Source: Chlamydiota bacterium (lineage in GTDB: Bacteria; Chlamydiota; Chlamydiia; Chlamydiales; RGXB01). Taken from it: 64,000 nt of DNA. This document shows, in pieces, positions 54,375 through 63,512 of the stretch. Every line of letters starts with the position of its first letter. Position 1 is the first letter of the stretch. Where the stretch lies: contig VGMF01000001.1 of assembly GCA_016866475.1 (NCBI GenBank), positions 62,001 to 126,000 of the forward strand, given 5' to 3'. The position numbers and the translations under genes were made by a program. Below the pieces are notes generated by a model. The model was given only the letters and a program-made list of their open reading frames with translations, was not told the origin of the DNA and did no database searches.

Positions 54375-55604
54375 ATGAAAAAATCCCTCCTGCTTCTATG
54401 GGCCATTTCTCCCCTTTTTTCGAAACAAATCAGTGTCGACAAATATCTCTCACCCTACACCGGAGCCGACTTGTTTATCTCGTCGATCGAAACGCAAATG
54501 GAGGTGGAAGATTCGCTCAAGGAATGGGCCTCCCTTGATGAGGAGACTTGGCTATCGCAAGGAGCTGGCGGTTGCTACAGGCTCCTTTCAAGTTGCGCAT
54601 GGTGGGCGCCGATCGGGATTCTTTCAGGTTTGGGGCAGCACGAAATTTTTGGCCACGGGTATCGGGTCAGAGAGTTCAGAAAGTATGGGTACAATCTTAT
54701 TGGTTTTGACCTAAAGATGGATCAGAAAATCTCTTCGATTGCCGCGATCACGGCATACACCAGAAATGGGGATGAAAACCCCTTTTTGGACAACTTGATT
54801 GCTAGCGGTGGGACCGAAGCCAGCACTGTAATAACACAACGCCTTAGGGAGCTCTATTTTGAAAAAGGGCACATGGATGGCAGGCTCCATTCCCTCTATT
54901 TGTTTGGAGCCTCGGATCTTGTGCATTACATCGAAAACTTCAATAAAATCGAGGATAAAGAGACAGCAACAGCCGAAGGGAATGATATAGGAAACTATCT
55001 CAATACAGTGAACAAACTAAACCCTCAAAATCCTGTTACGATCTCACAGCTTTGTAAGATGTCGATGGTCTATTTACTGGACCCGTACCTGTGGGGATCT
55101 TTTGTAAGTTTTTGGTCCTACGTAGTACTCGGGAAAGAATACCCTACACCTGTCTTTCAGTGGAGCGCCGTCCGATTTGCCCCCGCATGTAGCATGAATT
55201 TGACCCCGTTTGGTCCCGAACTGATCGTCGAGCAATATATCTCTTTTAAGACAACCCCCTTCAAGACCTATTTTCGCCACACCCCCTACAACAAAAGGGG
55301 AATCTATGGAGCCGGATATAAGAATCTTTTTTTAAAATCTTACGAGAACTTCCATCTAGGTTGTATGTTTGATGCCTGGTATGCGCCAAAGCTCGGAAAT
55401 ATTGCCAATCCTGACCTGGAATTCGACCAAAAATCCCCTATGCGACCCGGAGCGCAAATTTTAGTAACTCTCAGAAGCGACTATGCGGCCTTCAACACCA
55501 TTAATTTAGGTTGTGACGTGGGAGTAAAAACCCAAGGCTTCTTATTAGGCTCACCTGTTGAAAAAGGGTTTCTCGGAAGAGTTGTGCTGGAATTAGAGTT
55601 TTAA
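54375..55604 (+). CDS. Exported outer-membrane protein with HExxxH motif
   Basis: 409 residues from ATG 54375 (TTG 54369 is in frame). A signal peptide (about 1-17) is followed by a region with GQHEIFGHGYR near residues 92-102, an HExxxH pattern reminiscent of zinc proteases. The second half has alternating aromatic and polar strands and ends in LELEF with a terminal Phe, which is the insertion signal of outer-membrane beta-barrels. I do not recognise the family. It may be an outer-membrane protein with a metal site. Divergent from the acyltransferase, so regulation could be shared. Confidence 0.75.
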   Translation: MKKSLLLLWAISPLFSKQISVDKYLSPYTGADLFISSIETQMEVEDSLKEWASLDEETWLSQGAGGCYRLLSSCAWWAPIGILSGLGQHEIFGHGYRVREFRKYGYNLIGFDLKMDQKISSIAAITAYTRNGDENPFLDNLIASGGTEASTVITQRLRELYFEKGHMDGRLHSLYLFGASDLVHYIENFNKIEDKETATAEGNDIGNYLNTVNKLNPQNPVTISQLCKMSMVYLLDPYLWGSFVSFWSYVVLGKEYPTPVFQWSAVRFAPACSMNLTPFGPELIVEQYISFKTTPFKTYFRHTPYNKRGIYGAGYKNLFLKSYENFHLGCMFDAWYAPKLGNIANPDLEFDQKSPMRPGAQILVTLRSDYAAFNTINLGCDVGVKTQGFLLGSPVEKGFLGRVVLELEF

Positions 55605-55726
55605 GCGGCCCTAATTTTTAGTTTTAGCCCCAAGATAGTAGGCAGGAAAATATTAAAATTTTTACGTTGAAACACAAAGCTACCTTGACCCTTTCTCTGG
55701 GGTAACGTGGATAGACGATCTCTATT

Positions 55727-56680
55727 TTATGGCTTCTCATCTACGGCCGTGTTTGTGATGAGCGATTTCATGTCTCTTTTTATAAACGAGCTTAAAATAA
55801 TAAGCAAAGAGCCTATCACGGACAGAAAATCGGGACTGATTCCATACATCCAATATTCAATCAAACCCGAAAAAGGGATCGCAAGATAAAATAAAGGGCC
55901 TAAATAGAGCGGCTTGACCCGCTTAAAGGCTATACCCCTAAATGTCTGAATCAATATGGTGGTGATTGAAATTGCGAGTAACGGCGTCCAGACAGAAAAT
56001 TGCTGCAAAGCGAGCGCCGTTTTGAGCCTTAGAGATTCAGGCAAAAAAAGGATTGCATAAATGCCAAGAGGAATAAAGCTCAAAACGGAAGTAAAAGTAA
56101 AAAAATATAATAAGTTCTCCTCGTTGGAGTGTCTCTCCCTATTCAACCCGTTCAATATTTGAGATAAAGCAGAGGTTATAGCGACAAGGACCCCCAATAT
56201 ACTAAAGGGATCGAAAATCCCCTTGTCCGGTTTTATGATGCAAATGACCCCTATCAAGCCGATCATGATCGCCATAAGATTGGACTTATCTGACCTATAA
56301 CCATGAAATAACCGATAAAAAAGGGGCATAAAAAGGGGGGCGCTACTCCAAAATAGGGTTGCATGAAGAAGGGTTCCATGGATTAAATAGCCGAAAAAGC
56401 AGTATTGGCAAATAACCTCGACAAAAGCCCTCAGCAACTGCAGGCCAATGTTGTGGAGTTCATGAAATTTTTTGAAAGCCCCCGAAAAAACGAAAATCGG
56501 GACAATTAAAACCAGCGGGATAAAAAACCGAAAGAATAGCAGTAGCGAGAAAGGGAGCTCCTCCACCCCGACTTTCCCAAAAAACGCAAAAAGGGCCGCG
56601 AACATGGTGGATAAAACCATGTAGGTAACCGCAGTAGTCTCGGGCTGCGACAGGGATTTAATAAAACGTCTTATGGGCAT
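55727..56680 (-). CDS. EamA/DMT-superfamily transporter
   Basis: About 317 residues, ten membrane helices in two EamA repeats (about 15-145 and 165-300). Hallmarks include YMVLSTMFAALFAFFGKVG, FFRFFIPLVLI, a middle break at GLNRERHSNEE and a basic C-terminal end. Chlamydial members of this superfamily import S-adenosylmethionine or amino acids, but substrate assignment here is not possible. ATG 56680 is preferred to GTG 56740 because the family starts there. The upstream region is shared with the nucleotide transporter. Confidence 0.87.
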   Translation of the reverse strand: MPIRRFIKSLSQPETTAVTYMVLSTMFAALFAFFGKVGVEELPFSLLLFFRFFIPLVLIVPIFVFSGAFKKFHELHNIGLQLLRAFVEVICQYCFFGYLIHGTLLHATLFWSSAPLFMPLFYRLFHGYRSDKSNLMAIMIGLIGVICIIKPDKGIFDPFSILGVLVAITSALSQILNGLNRERHSNEENLLYFFTFTSVLSFIPLGIYAILFLPESLRLKTALALQQFSVWTPLLAISITTILIQTFRGIAFKRVKPLYLGPLFYLAIPFSGLIEYWMYGISPDFLSVIGSLLIILSSFIKRDMKSLITNTAVDEKP

Positions 56681-56896
56681 GGCTTTGTGGGGTTTAATTG
56701 TATCGTAGCAGAGAAAGGGTTTCCCCCACAATAGAACCACGGTAAAACAGCTTAAAGCTCATCCAGGAAAAGATTTTTTAAATTATTTTTGCATTATACT
56801 AAAATTAAATTTTTAATTATCATTAAATTTTCCCCGCAAAGTTGCCTTAAATTGGGGAACATGGTAAAATCCTGTGAATTTTGAACAAGTGGATCT

Positions 56897-58417
56897 ATGC
56901 AGCATACTGAGCAGCTACCGGCTTTCGGAAAATGGAGAAACAGACTTTGGCCTTTTCATCAGCATGAGATGAAAAAAATCTTTCCCCTGATTCTAATGAA
57001 GTTCCTGGTATCTGTTATTTATTGCGTCCTTTTTTGTTTAAAGGACACGATTGCCATTACTACCAAAGGTTCGGGCGCCGAGGCGATACCGGTACTAAAA
57101 AGTGTTGTAGTTTTTCCGGCCGCGTTAATCGCGGCTTTTTGTTATTCACGCATGTCGAGCGTCTTAAAGAAAACCACCCTCTTTTATGCTACCACCGCCT
57201 CCTTTTTGGCATTCCTGTTTGTTTACGCCTTCCTTCTCTACCCTTATCCCGACGCCTACACCCCCCATGCCACCGCCGATTGGCTCACATCAGTATTGGG
57301 TGAAAATCAATCGCACTGGATCTCTGTCTACCGCAACTGGATGCACTCGCTGTTCTTTGCAACAGCGGAATTATGGGGGAGCGTAATGATCCTCGTGGTG
57401 TTCTGGGGATTCGCTAATGAAATCACCACCGTATCGGAGGCAAAGCGCTCCTACAACATCTACATAGCAGCCGGGAACCTTGCCCCCCTTATTACTGGTA
57501 AAGCGGTAAACTGGATCAGCAAAAAACTCTCTATCTATGATTTCTCATTCACGGTGCAGTGCCTCATCACATTTGTTCTAGTAGCCGGGATCACGATCAT
57601 AGCCCTTTATGGGTACGTGCAGAAAAACGTCCTTGCCAAACAGTTTGCACCCGAGTCGGTTGAAGCTTTGAAACCTTCCAAAAAAGAGAAAATCTCCTTT
57701 TTCCAAGGGATGAAGCACCTTGTCTCCTCACCTTATCTTCTGGGAATTACGGTCCTTGTGATCGGCTATGGCTTCTGCATGACCCTGGTTGAATTGTCCT
57801 GGAAAGCGAATCTGAAGATCGCATTCCCAAACCAGGCCGACTTCCAGGCTTTTACAGCGAATTGCCAATCCCTCGTCGGCGGTTTTGCCTTCTTTATCTC
57901 CGCATTTTTAGGGAGCTCCCTCCTCAGACGCTTCGGTTGGCTTGCAACAGCACAGATGGCTCCGATCACCGTAGGTGGGGTGGGTCTTGTTTTCCTTCTT
58001 CTGTCCTCAAATCCTGAATTAAACAACTTTATCAGCCCGATATTTGGAATGTCCCCTCTTTTCGTACTGGTTTATCTGGGAGCTTTTAACAACGTCTCGA
58101 GCAAAATAGCAAAATATTCCTTTTTCGATCCCACTAAGGAGATGGCCTATATCCCCCTTTCCGAAAGTGAAAAGGTCAAAGGGAAAGCCTCTATCGATAT
58201 CGTCGGCTCGCGTCTGGGCAAATCGGGTGCTTCCTGGATCCAGCTCCTCCTCTTCGGACTTATGGGCACAAGCTCGGTACTCTCTATCACGCACTTGTTG
58301 GTGCCCATCGTGTTGATAGCTACGATAGGCTGGATGATCGCAGTCAGCTCATTGAATAAAAAATTTACACAAAAAACTTCTCAGGCACCAGATTTGGAGA
58401 CTCTCACCTCCACATAA
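56897..58417 (+). CDS. NTT-family nucleotide transporter (ATP/ADP translocase type)
   Basis: 506 residues, 11-12 membrane helices, Tlc/NTT family. Motifs: KDTIAITTKGSGAEAIPVLK near 48-68, FWGFANEITTVSEAKRSYNIY near 170-190, KISF..GMKHLVSSPYL near 250-270, and DPTKEMAYIPLS...KGKASIDIVGSRLGKSG near 410-445. In chlamydiae these either swap ADP for host ATP or import nucleotides with protons, and the sequence alone does not say which. It is a hallmark of obligate intracellular life. It follows a divergent EamA transporter. Confidence 0.96.
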   Translation: MQHTEQLPAFGKWRNRLWPFHQHEMKKIFPLILMKFLVSVIYCVLFCLKDTIAITTKGSGAEAIPVLKSVVVFPAALIAAFCYSRMSSVLKKTTLFYATTASFLAFLFVYAFLLYPYPDAYTPHATADWLTSVLGENQSHWISVYRNWMHSLFFATAELWGSVMILVVFWGFANEITTVSEAKRSYNIYIAAGNLAPLITGKAVNWISKKLSIYDFSFTVQCLITFVLVAGITIIALYGYVQKNVLAKQFAPESVEALKPSKKEKISFFQGMKHLVSSPYLLGITVLVIGYGFCMTLVELSWKANLKIAFPNQADFQAFTANCQSLVGGFAFFISAFLGSSLLRRFGWLATAQMAPITVGGVGLVFLLLSSNPELNNFISPIFGMSPLFVLVYLGAFNNVSSKIAKYSFFDPTKEMAYIPLSESEKVKGKASIDIVGSRLGKSGASWIQLLLFGLMGTSSVLSITHLLVPIVLIATIGWMIAVSSLNKKFTQKTSQAPDLETLTST

Positions 58418-58567
58418 TCGAGCCCCTTTCTCCCCCTTGGGATCTTTTGGGTGTAAAGAGTACTTTTTTGTATTTTTTTAAATCGAATGCAACAAATTCA
58501 CTTTTAGCTACTTGGGAAAAAAACTACGCTATGCTAAGCTCTTTTAAATGCTTAAAGAGTTTAGTTT

Positions 58568-59683
58568 ATGAAAAAAATGGATTGGGTCTCCCTGGGGTAC
58601 ATAGCCTCGTATCATTTCTGCTTAGCAATTTTTTTACCGTTGTATTTTTTCTATTTCTCCCCTTCAAAGACATTAATTTTTTCTATGATCGGCCTGGTTT
58701 TTGCGTGCGGCATAGGGATCACGGCAGGGTACCACAGGTGTTTCTCCCACCCAGCTTATAAAGCCCATCCCCTAGTCGAGTCGGTCCTCCTTTTCTTTGG
58801 CAACCTCGCGACCCAAGGAAGCGCTCTTCGTTGGTCCTATGAGCATAGATTGCACCATGCCCATGTAGATACCGATGAGGACCCTTACTCCGTCACAAAA
58901 GGGTTTTGGCACGCACACATACTTTGGCTATTTAAAGCCCGCCCCCCCATAGATGACCGGATAGTGAGCGATTTAAAAAGAAACCCCTTGATCCGTTTCC
59001 AAAACGATTACTATCTCCCTTTGCTGATCGCACAGCATGTTCTTGTGATCCTATTTTTTGGCTGGGTTACAAATGATTACTTCGGCTCATTTGTATTTTG
59101 CTATCTGCTGAGATCATTTTTCTCCCACCACACCACCTGGTTTATCAACTCCTTAGCACATACTTGGGGAGAAAAGAATTTTTCAAAAGAACACAGTGCC
59201 GTTGATAATTTCATCATTTCCCTCTTGACTTACGGTGAGGGGTACCATAATTACCACCACACCTTCTCAAATGACTATAGAAACGGGATCAAATGGTACC
59301 ACTACGATCCTACAAAATGGCTAATCTTTATACTCTCCAAGCTAGGGCTTGCGTCTAACCTGAGACGTATGAATTTCGAGAAGATCCAGTTTCAGCTGAT
59401 CCTTGAACATAAAAAAGAGCTCGTAAAAAAACTCACCCAGTCTTTCCTTGATTCGAAAGAGGACCTCATAGAAAGAGTGCATAAGCAAGCAGACGCTTTG
59501 ACAAGTGCTCTGGAGGATTTTATCCAAAAAGGGAGGCGGTACAGGGAGATTGGCAAAGATTTAAAAGAGATCAAGAATCACTTGAAACTCGAGATCAGAG
59601 CTGTAAAAGACCAATTGAAATTTGAGTGGCGAAACTGGGATAACCTGTCAAATTATATCCATAAACTAAAAAAACCAGCCTAA
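58568..59683 (+). CDS. Stearoyl-CoA (delta-9) desaturase-type fatty acid desaturase
   Basis: 371 residues. The three histidine boxes are intact: HRCFSH (56-61), HRLHH (93-97) and HNYHH (227-231), as is NSLAHTWG near 194. Four membrane helices. It inserts a double bond in a fatty acyl chain using oxygen and reductant. The final 90 or so residues form a long charged coiled coil, which ordinary bacterial desaturases lack; it may anchor partner proteins. The closest shape is the eukaryotic OLE1/SCD type. A hypothetical gene follows after 13 bases. Confidence 0.92.
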   Translation: MKKMDWVSLGYIASYHFCLAIFLPLYFFYFSPSKTLIFSMIGLVFACGIGITAGYHRCFSHPAYKAHPLVESVLLFFGNLATQGSALRWSYEHRLHHAHVDTDEDPYSVTKGFWHAHILWLFKARPPIDDRIVSDLKRNPLIRFQNDYYLPLLIAQHVLVILFFGWVTNDYFGSFVFCYLLRSFFSHHTTWFINSLAHTWGEKNFSKEHSAVDNFIISLLTYGEGYHNYHHTFSNDYRNGIKWYHYDPTKWLIFILSKLGLASNLRRMNFEKIQFQLILEHKKELVKKLTQSFLDSKEDLIERVHKQADALTSALEDFIQKGRRYREIGKDLKEIKNHLKLEIRAVKDQLKFEWRNWDNLSNYIHKLKKPA

Positions 59684-59696
59684 CGAGACATGCCAT

Positions 59697-60329
59697 ATGA
59701 GTACCGGTGCCTTGACCTATAAGCCAAGATTAGAAACATCCCACCTTAATTTCAATTTTTTGAATCCTCACGTCTCTAAGGAGGTGATCCTGGAGTCTAT
59801 TGAGCTCTCTCTAAACGTCCCTGGATACATCCCCTTTTTGAGCACCTACACCGGAAGCTGTCGCCTATTGTATGGAATCTCCCTTTTGGTTTGCGGAATA
59901 TTTCATGCAATTTTTGATGCTAAGAAAATGATCGAATTAGAGAGGTCAGAGTCTCCACCTAGATATGGATCACGTTCGGAGCATTTTTTTGGTATCCATA
60001 CAGGAAATCCCGCAACATTTGCCAAAAGAGTGCAGCTCTATGCGAGGAGCGTCACAGATATTTGCAAACTTGCCCCAAACCCTGATGTGGAAAACGATCA
60101 AATTATCGGCTATTACGAGGATAAAATTCGCCACTTACAATGGGCAGTGCACGGGCTAGCGAATATATTTCGATCGATTGTTGAGATTAGCTTTCCAGTC
60201 GGGATAGGAAATCTCACCCTATTTTTATACGATAACTTAAAAAAATACCGATTTGAGTATGTGATCTCAGAAAAAAACAGCGATGATGCCCCTGGTGAAT
60301 ATAATTTTTTCGTTAGAAATAGTGCCTAG
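59697..60329 (+). CDS. Hypothetical membrane-associated protein
   Basis: 210 residues, not recognised. One hydrophobic segment at about 56-75 (a Leu/Ile/Cys-rich stretch), then helical polar sequence. Such medium-sized, single-patch proteins are common in chlamydiae. It follows the desaturase closely on the same strand, so they may share a transcript. No ribosome site is clear before ATG 59697. No function proposed. Confidence 0.6.
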   Translation: MSTGALTYKPRLETSHLNFNFLNPHVSKEVILESIELSLNVPGYIPFLSTYTGSCRLLYGISLLVCGIFHAIFDAKKMIELERSESPPRYGSRSEHFFGIHTGNPATFAKRVQLYARSVTDICKLAPNPDVENDQIIGYYEDKIRHLQWAVHGLANIFRSIVEISFPVGIGNLTLFLYDNLKKYRFEYVISEKNSDDAPGEYNFFVRNSA

Positions 60330-60510
60330 CGGGAGATGAGATAATTTAAGATTTTTTATTTTTTCTATCGCTTTTGATCCCCGCCATATTCACTCTTTCA
60401 CAAAAACGTATTTTTGGAGTAAAGTAAGTTATTTAAAATTGAAATGCATTTTACCTTTTTTTTGGAAATAAACTTTTAGGATTTTTTTGCATAAAACCCC
60501 TAATACAAAT

Positions 60511-60539
60511 CCGAAATCTCTCATCAATTTCGGGTCTTT
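60511..60539 (+). terminator. Hairpin with T tract immediately before the 60543 gene
   Basis: CCGAAAT-CTCTCATCA-ATTTCGG followed by GTCTTTTT, only three to four bases before ATG 60543. It has the form of an intrinsic terminator or attenuator, and no Shine-Dalgarno site is visible. The 213 bases from 60330 hold nothing else I can identify. Confidence 0.45.
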
Positions 60540-60542
60540 TTC

Positions 60543-61610
60543 ATGAATATCAAGCGATCCTTAAGGCATGGGGCTTTTAAGATTTTGCTTTTTTTCAAAC
60601 AAAAGAGGGAATCATTTTCCAAGATCAGAGCTTTTCTCCCATTTCTTCTTCTATTTTTTCCGTATCAATTTCCTCTTTTCGGGAGAAGCGACTATGTAAA
60701 TACCGAAATCCCTCTCGAACTGGACGCCCCATGGACTACCGGCCCTCTTTTTACCCCGTCCGCGGTCATTGTACCTAAAGGGAGTATCAACATTCAGCCT
60801 TACGTCTTTGTAAATGAGGTCCGAGGTCATTTCATAACTCACGGCTTTAGGGCCCTCGGTTCTACCCTTCATAACGTGAATTTTGAAACCTACATTACCT
60901 ACGGTTTGACCCATAGGATGAACCTGATACTTGTCGGGCAGCTAAATTCGAATGAAAAGCGGGGGAAAACCTATACCGGGATAGGGAATTCTCTCATAGG
61001 TTTTAACGTCCAGCTTTGGAAGGAAGATCCCTACTCACTTTTGCCTGGAGCCAAATTTCTATTTCTTGAGGGATTCCCAACGGGAAGCTACCAAAACCTC
61101 GATCCGTTCCTAGGCGGCGTTGATGCCACAGGAGACGGCTGTTTTTCGACAAGGATAGGAATCGTTTTTGGAAAGACTTTCCACATCCGAAATTATATTT
61201 GGTTGAGTTCTAGGCTGTTTTTAAGCACCAACTTTTTTCATCCGGTATCGGTTGAGGGTTTAAACTCTTACGGCGGATCATTACACACAAAAGGGAGGGT
61301 TTACAGACAAAATTCCTTTCCGGCAAGCGTGGGGATGGAGCTCTCTTTTTCCAAGAATTTGAGCGTTGCCCTCGATATTGTATCCACATACATCGGCCCT
61401 GCAACTTTCAAGGGAAATCCGGGGGTCTTGATAAACGGACAATCGGCAACTGTGGGGTATCCTTCTGTCTATCAGATCTCCTTAGCCCCGGCAGTCGAAT
61501 GGAATTTCAGCTCCCAATTCGGGATTATTATGGGTGGGGTGTTCACTGTTTTTGATAAAAATGACGATCGCTTTACCTCTTTCGTCTGTTCTATAAACAT
61601 CAACAAGTAG
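60543..61610 (+). CDS. Outer-membrane beta-barrel protein candidate
   Basis: 355 residues. The first 48 carry a long basic region followed by a hydrophobic stretch (about 29-47), then SDYVNTEIPL. The rest alternates aromatic and polar residues over about 16 strands with short turns (for example GLTHRMNLILVG and WLSSRLFLSTNFFH), typical of a beta-barrel. The end is not the usual terminal Phe but INK. It may be an outer-membrane channel or lipid transporter. A stable hairpin covers the region upstream of its start, which could attenuate transcription or hide the start. No family recognised. Confidence 0.75.
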   Translation: MNIKRSLRHGAFKILLFFKQKRESFSKIRAFLPFLLLFFPYQFPLFGRSDYVNTEIPLELDAPWTTGPLFTPSAVIVPKGSINIQPYVFVNEVRGHFITHGFRALGSTLHNVNFETYITYGLTHRMNLILVGQLNSNEKRGKTYTGIGNSLIGFNVQLWKEDPYSLLPGAKFLFLEGFPTGSYQNLDPFLGGVDATGDGCFSTRIGIVFGKTFHIRNYIWLSSRLFLSTNFFHPVSVEGLNSYGGSLHTKGRVYRQNSFPASVGMELSFSKNLSVALDIVSTYIGPATFKGNPGVLINGQSATVGYPSVYQISLAPAVEWNFSSQFGIIMGGVFTVFDKNDDRFTSFVCSININK

Positions 61611-61704
61611 CTTCATTCCAAGTTTAGCCTGCATACTGTTCATAATTGATTGAAAAAAAGTACCAAAAACTCTAGATCGAGAGGTACAATTAGAGGATTG
61701 CCCT

Positions 61705-62973
61705 TTGCCCGATAATGAGCATGCTTTGATAGAAGATTTTCTCGACTTCATGGAATCTTTTTCCCACTCTTCGGATCCTTCTATTAAAAATTTTGTAGAG
61801 GAATTCGATCAGATTTTTAGAGCATTCAAAAACCTTAAAGCCACACTTAAAAATAGTACCCACTCTTTCACTGCCCCCGATCCTTTGGTCCACAAATACC
61901 AGGTAAACTTTTTTTGTGACCTAACGGGTCTATCGATTGCGACTGTGGAGTCACCCGAAACCTATTTCCAATCGGTGGATGAGCTCGTAAAAGTGAATAT
62001 CCCTTATCCGGTCATTTTACAGGATGTGTTGAGAGTCTCGGAAAAAACGGTTCAAAAGGGGCTTGATGAACTGCATCGAATGCTAAAAGCGAACCGAGTT
62101 GACGAGGCGAAAAACTTGTTGGATCTTTTGATTGTAATAGCCCCGGATTACCCCCATTTATGGATTTTCAGGGGAATTCTCCTTTTCCAGGAAAACAAAA
62201 GACCCCAGTCAATAGAAAACCTGATGATCAGCGTATTCCAAGCCCCTTTTTCACTCTATGGATTAGTGCCACTTTTAGTAGTTCTTTGTGATGCCGATCC
62301 TAAAATAGAAGGGGAACTGTTAAAATGGTTTATTGAACATAAGGATAAATTTACCATAGACTATGATACCCCCCCTTCATTCAAAAAAGCGATACTCGAA
62401 TCGACCTTTCCCAAAAAGGGAGATCTTTTATCATGCCTACCCAAGGGGCTTGGGAGCCGCTATAACTTCTTAGTGCAAAAACAGGAATACCATCGGTTAA
62501 AAAACGCCGCATTTCCTAAAAGTCTTCTTGATCCATTTAAAAATCTTTTCGATGATACACTTGAAAAAATTTCCTCCTCCTCTTTGGAGCCTACCATGAG
62601 ATTTTTTTTAAAAATCATCCAGAAGCCGCCAGAAGAAATTGACAAAACAGTCTCGAGTCAGAATCTTTACCTCCATAGCCTCGCCCTTGTGTCGAGAGGA
62701 TTTTTTTTAGGGCTTAAAATCCCCCATAAATGTTTTCATAGCCAAAAGGACCCCCAGGATTTGATCGAAGAGCTCTTAAGTGCCTCTCTTCTGCTCTCAT
62801 TTCTTTTTACCCTCCTAGTTCTATTAGAAAAAAAAGATCCCCTATTTTTGAAAATGGACGACCCTTTTCAAAAACTCCTCTATTTCATGTCCAATTCGTT
62901 GCCCCTTTCTCGTCAACTCAAAGACCTGAAACTTATCGACCCCCTCATTCTCGACATCATCGAACGGATCTGA
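61705..62973 (+). CDS. Hypothetical helical protein truncated by a tandem duplication
   Basis: 422 residues from TTG 61705, which has AGAGGA seven bases upstream. Mostly helical, with a middle region (about 125-200) that looks TPR-like and resembles chaperone or scaffold repeats, and a hydrophobic segment at about 358-378. Not recognised. The stop at 62973 falls at the junction of the first and second copies of a 79/80-bp tandem repeat. Downstream of the repeats a further 50 or so codons of hydrophobic protein-like sequence are open to TAG at 63295 in another frame. The original protein was probably longer. Confidence 0.6.
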   Translation: MPDNEHALIEDFLDFMESFSHSSDPSIKNFVEEFDQIFRAFKNLKATLKNSTHSFTAPDPLVHKYQVNFFCDLTGLSIATVESPETYFQSVDELVKVNIPYPVILQDVLRVSEKTVQKGLDELHRMLKANRVDEAKNLLDLLIVIAPDYPHLWIFRGILLFQENKRPQSIENLMISVFQAPFSLYGLVPLLVVLCDADPKIEGELLKWFIEHKDKFTIDYDTPPSFKKAILESTFPKKGDLLSCLPKGLGSRYNFLVQKQEYHRLKNAAFPKSLLDPFKNLFDDTLEKISSSSLEPTMRFFLKIIQKPPEEIDKTVSSQNLYLHSLALVSRGFFLGLKIPHKCFHSQKDPQDLIEELLSASLLLSFLFTLLVLLEKKDPLFLKMDDPFQKLLYFMSNSLPLSRQLKDLKLIDPLILDIIERI

Positions 62974-63135
62974 TTCGTTCCCCCTTTCTCGTCAACTCAA
63001 AGACCTAAAAACTTATCGACCCCCTCATTCTCGACATCATCGAACGGATCTGATTCGTTCCCCCTTTCTCGTCAACTCAAAGACCTAAAAACTTATCGAC
63101 CCCCTCATTCTCGACATCATCGAACGGATCTAATT
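62897..63135 (+). repeat. Three tandem copies of a 79/80-bp unit
   Basis: Copies start at 62897, 62976 and 63056. The second and third (80 bp) have one base more than the first (GACCTAAAAACTT against GACCTGAAACTT). Near-identical sequence indicates recent expansion. The unit encodes the C-terminus of the preceding gene. The stretch 63136-63512 holds the detached tail described there and otherwise nothing I can support. Confidence 0.95.
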
Positions 63136-63512
63136 GAATTTTTCTCTTTCTACATTTTCTACGAGTATTCCAAGTTTATGAAAGGGGGTTTAAAATACCT
63201 ACTCAATCCGATTTTATCCCTTTCAATCCTTTGGTTTTTACCCACAGATTTCCTAGGACACATACTCCAAAAGATTTTAATTTTATTGATGCTCTAGTCC
63301 GACTTTCTATCCGTCGGGAAAGGCTTTTTGAAAAGAGAATTTCAGGAGGCATCTTAAAAGAAAAAAAATCATCTCCAAGCCTATTAAAAAGTTGATTTAT
63401 TTAACTGTTTTATGGAATATTTTTAACATGTCGTAAATAAATGACCCTTAAAGTGATAAGAATTGGTCTTTTATAAAAATCGTCATACGTAAAAAAATAA
63501 TAAAGGAAATAT

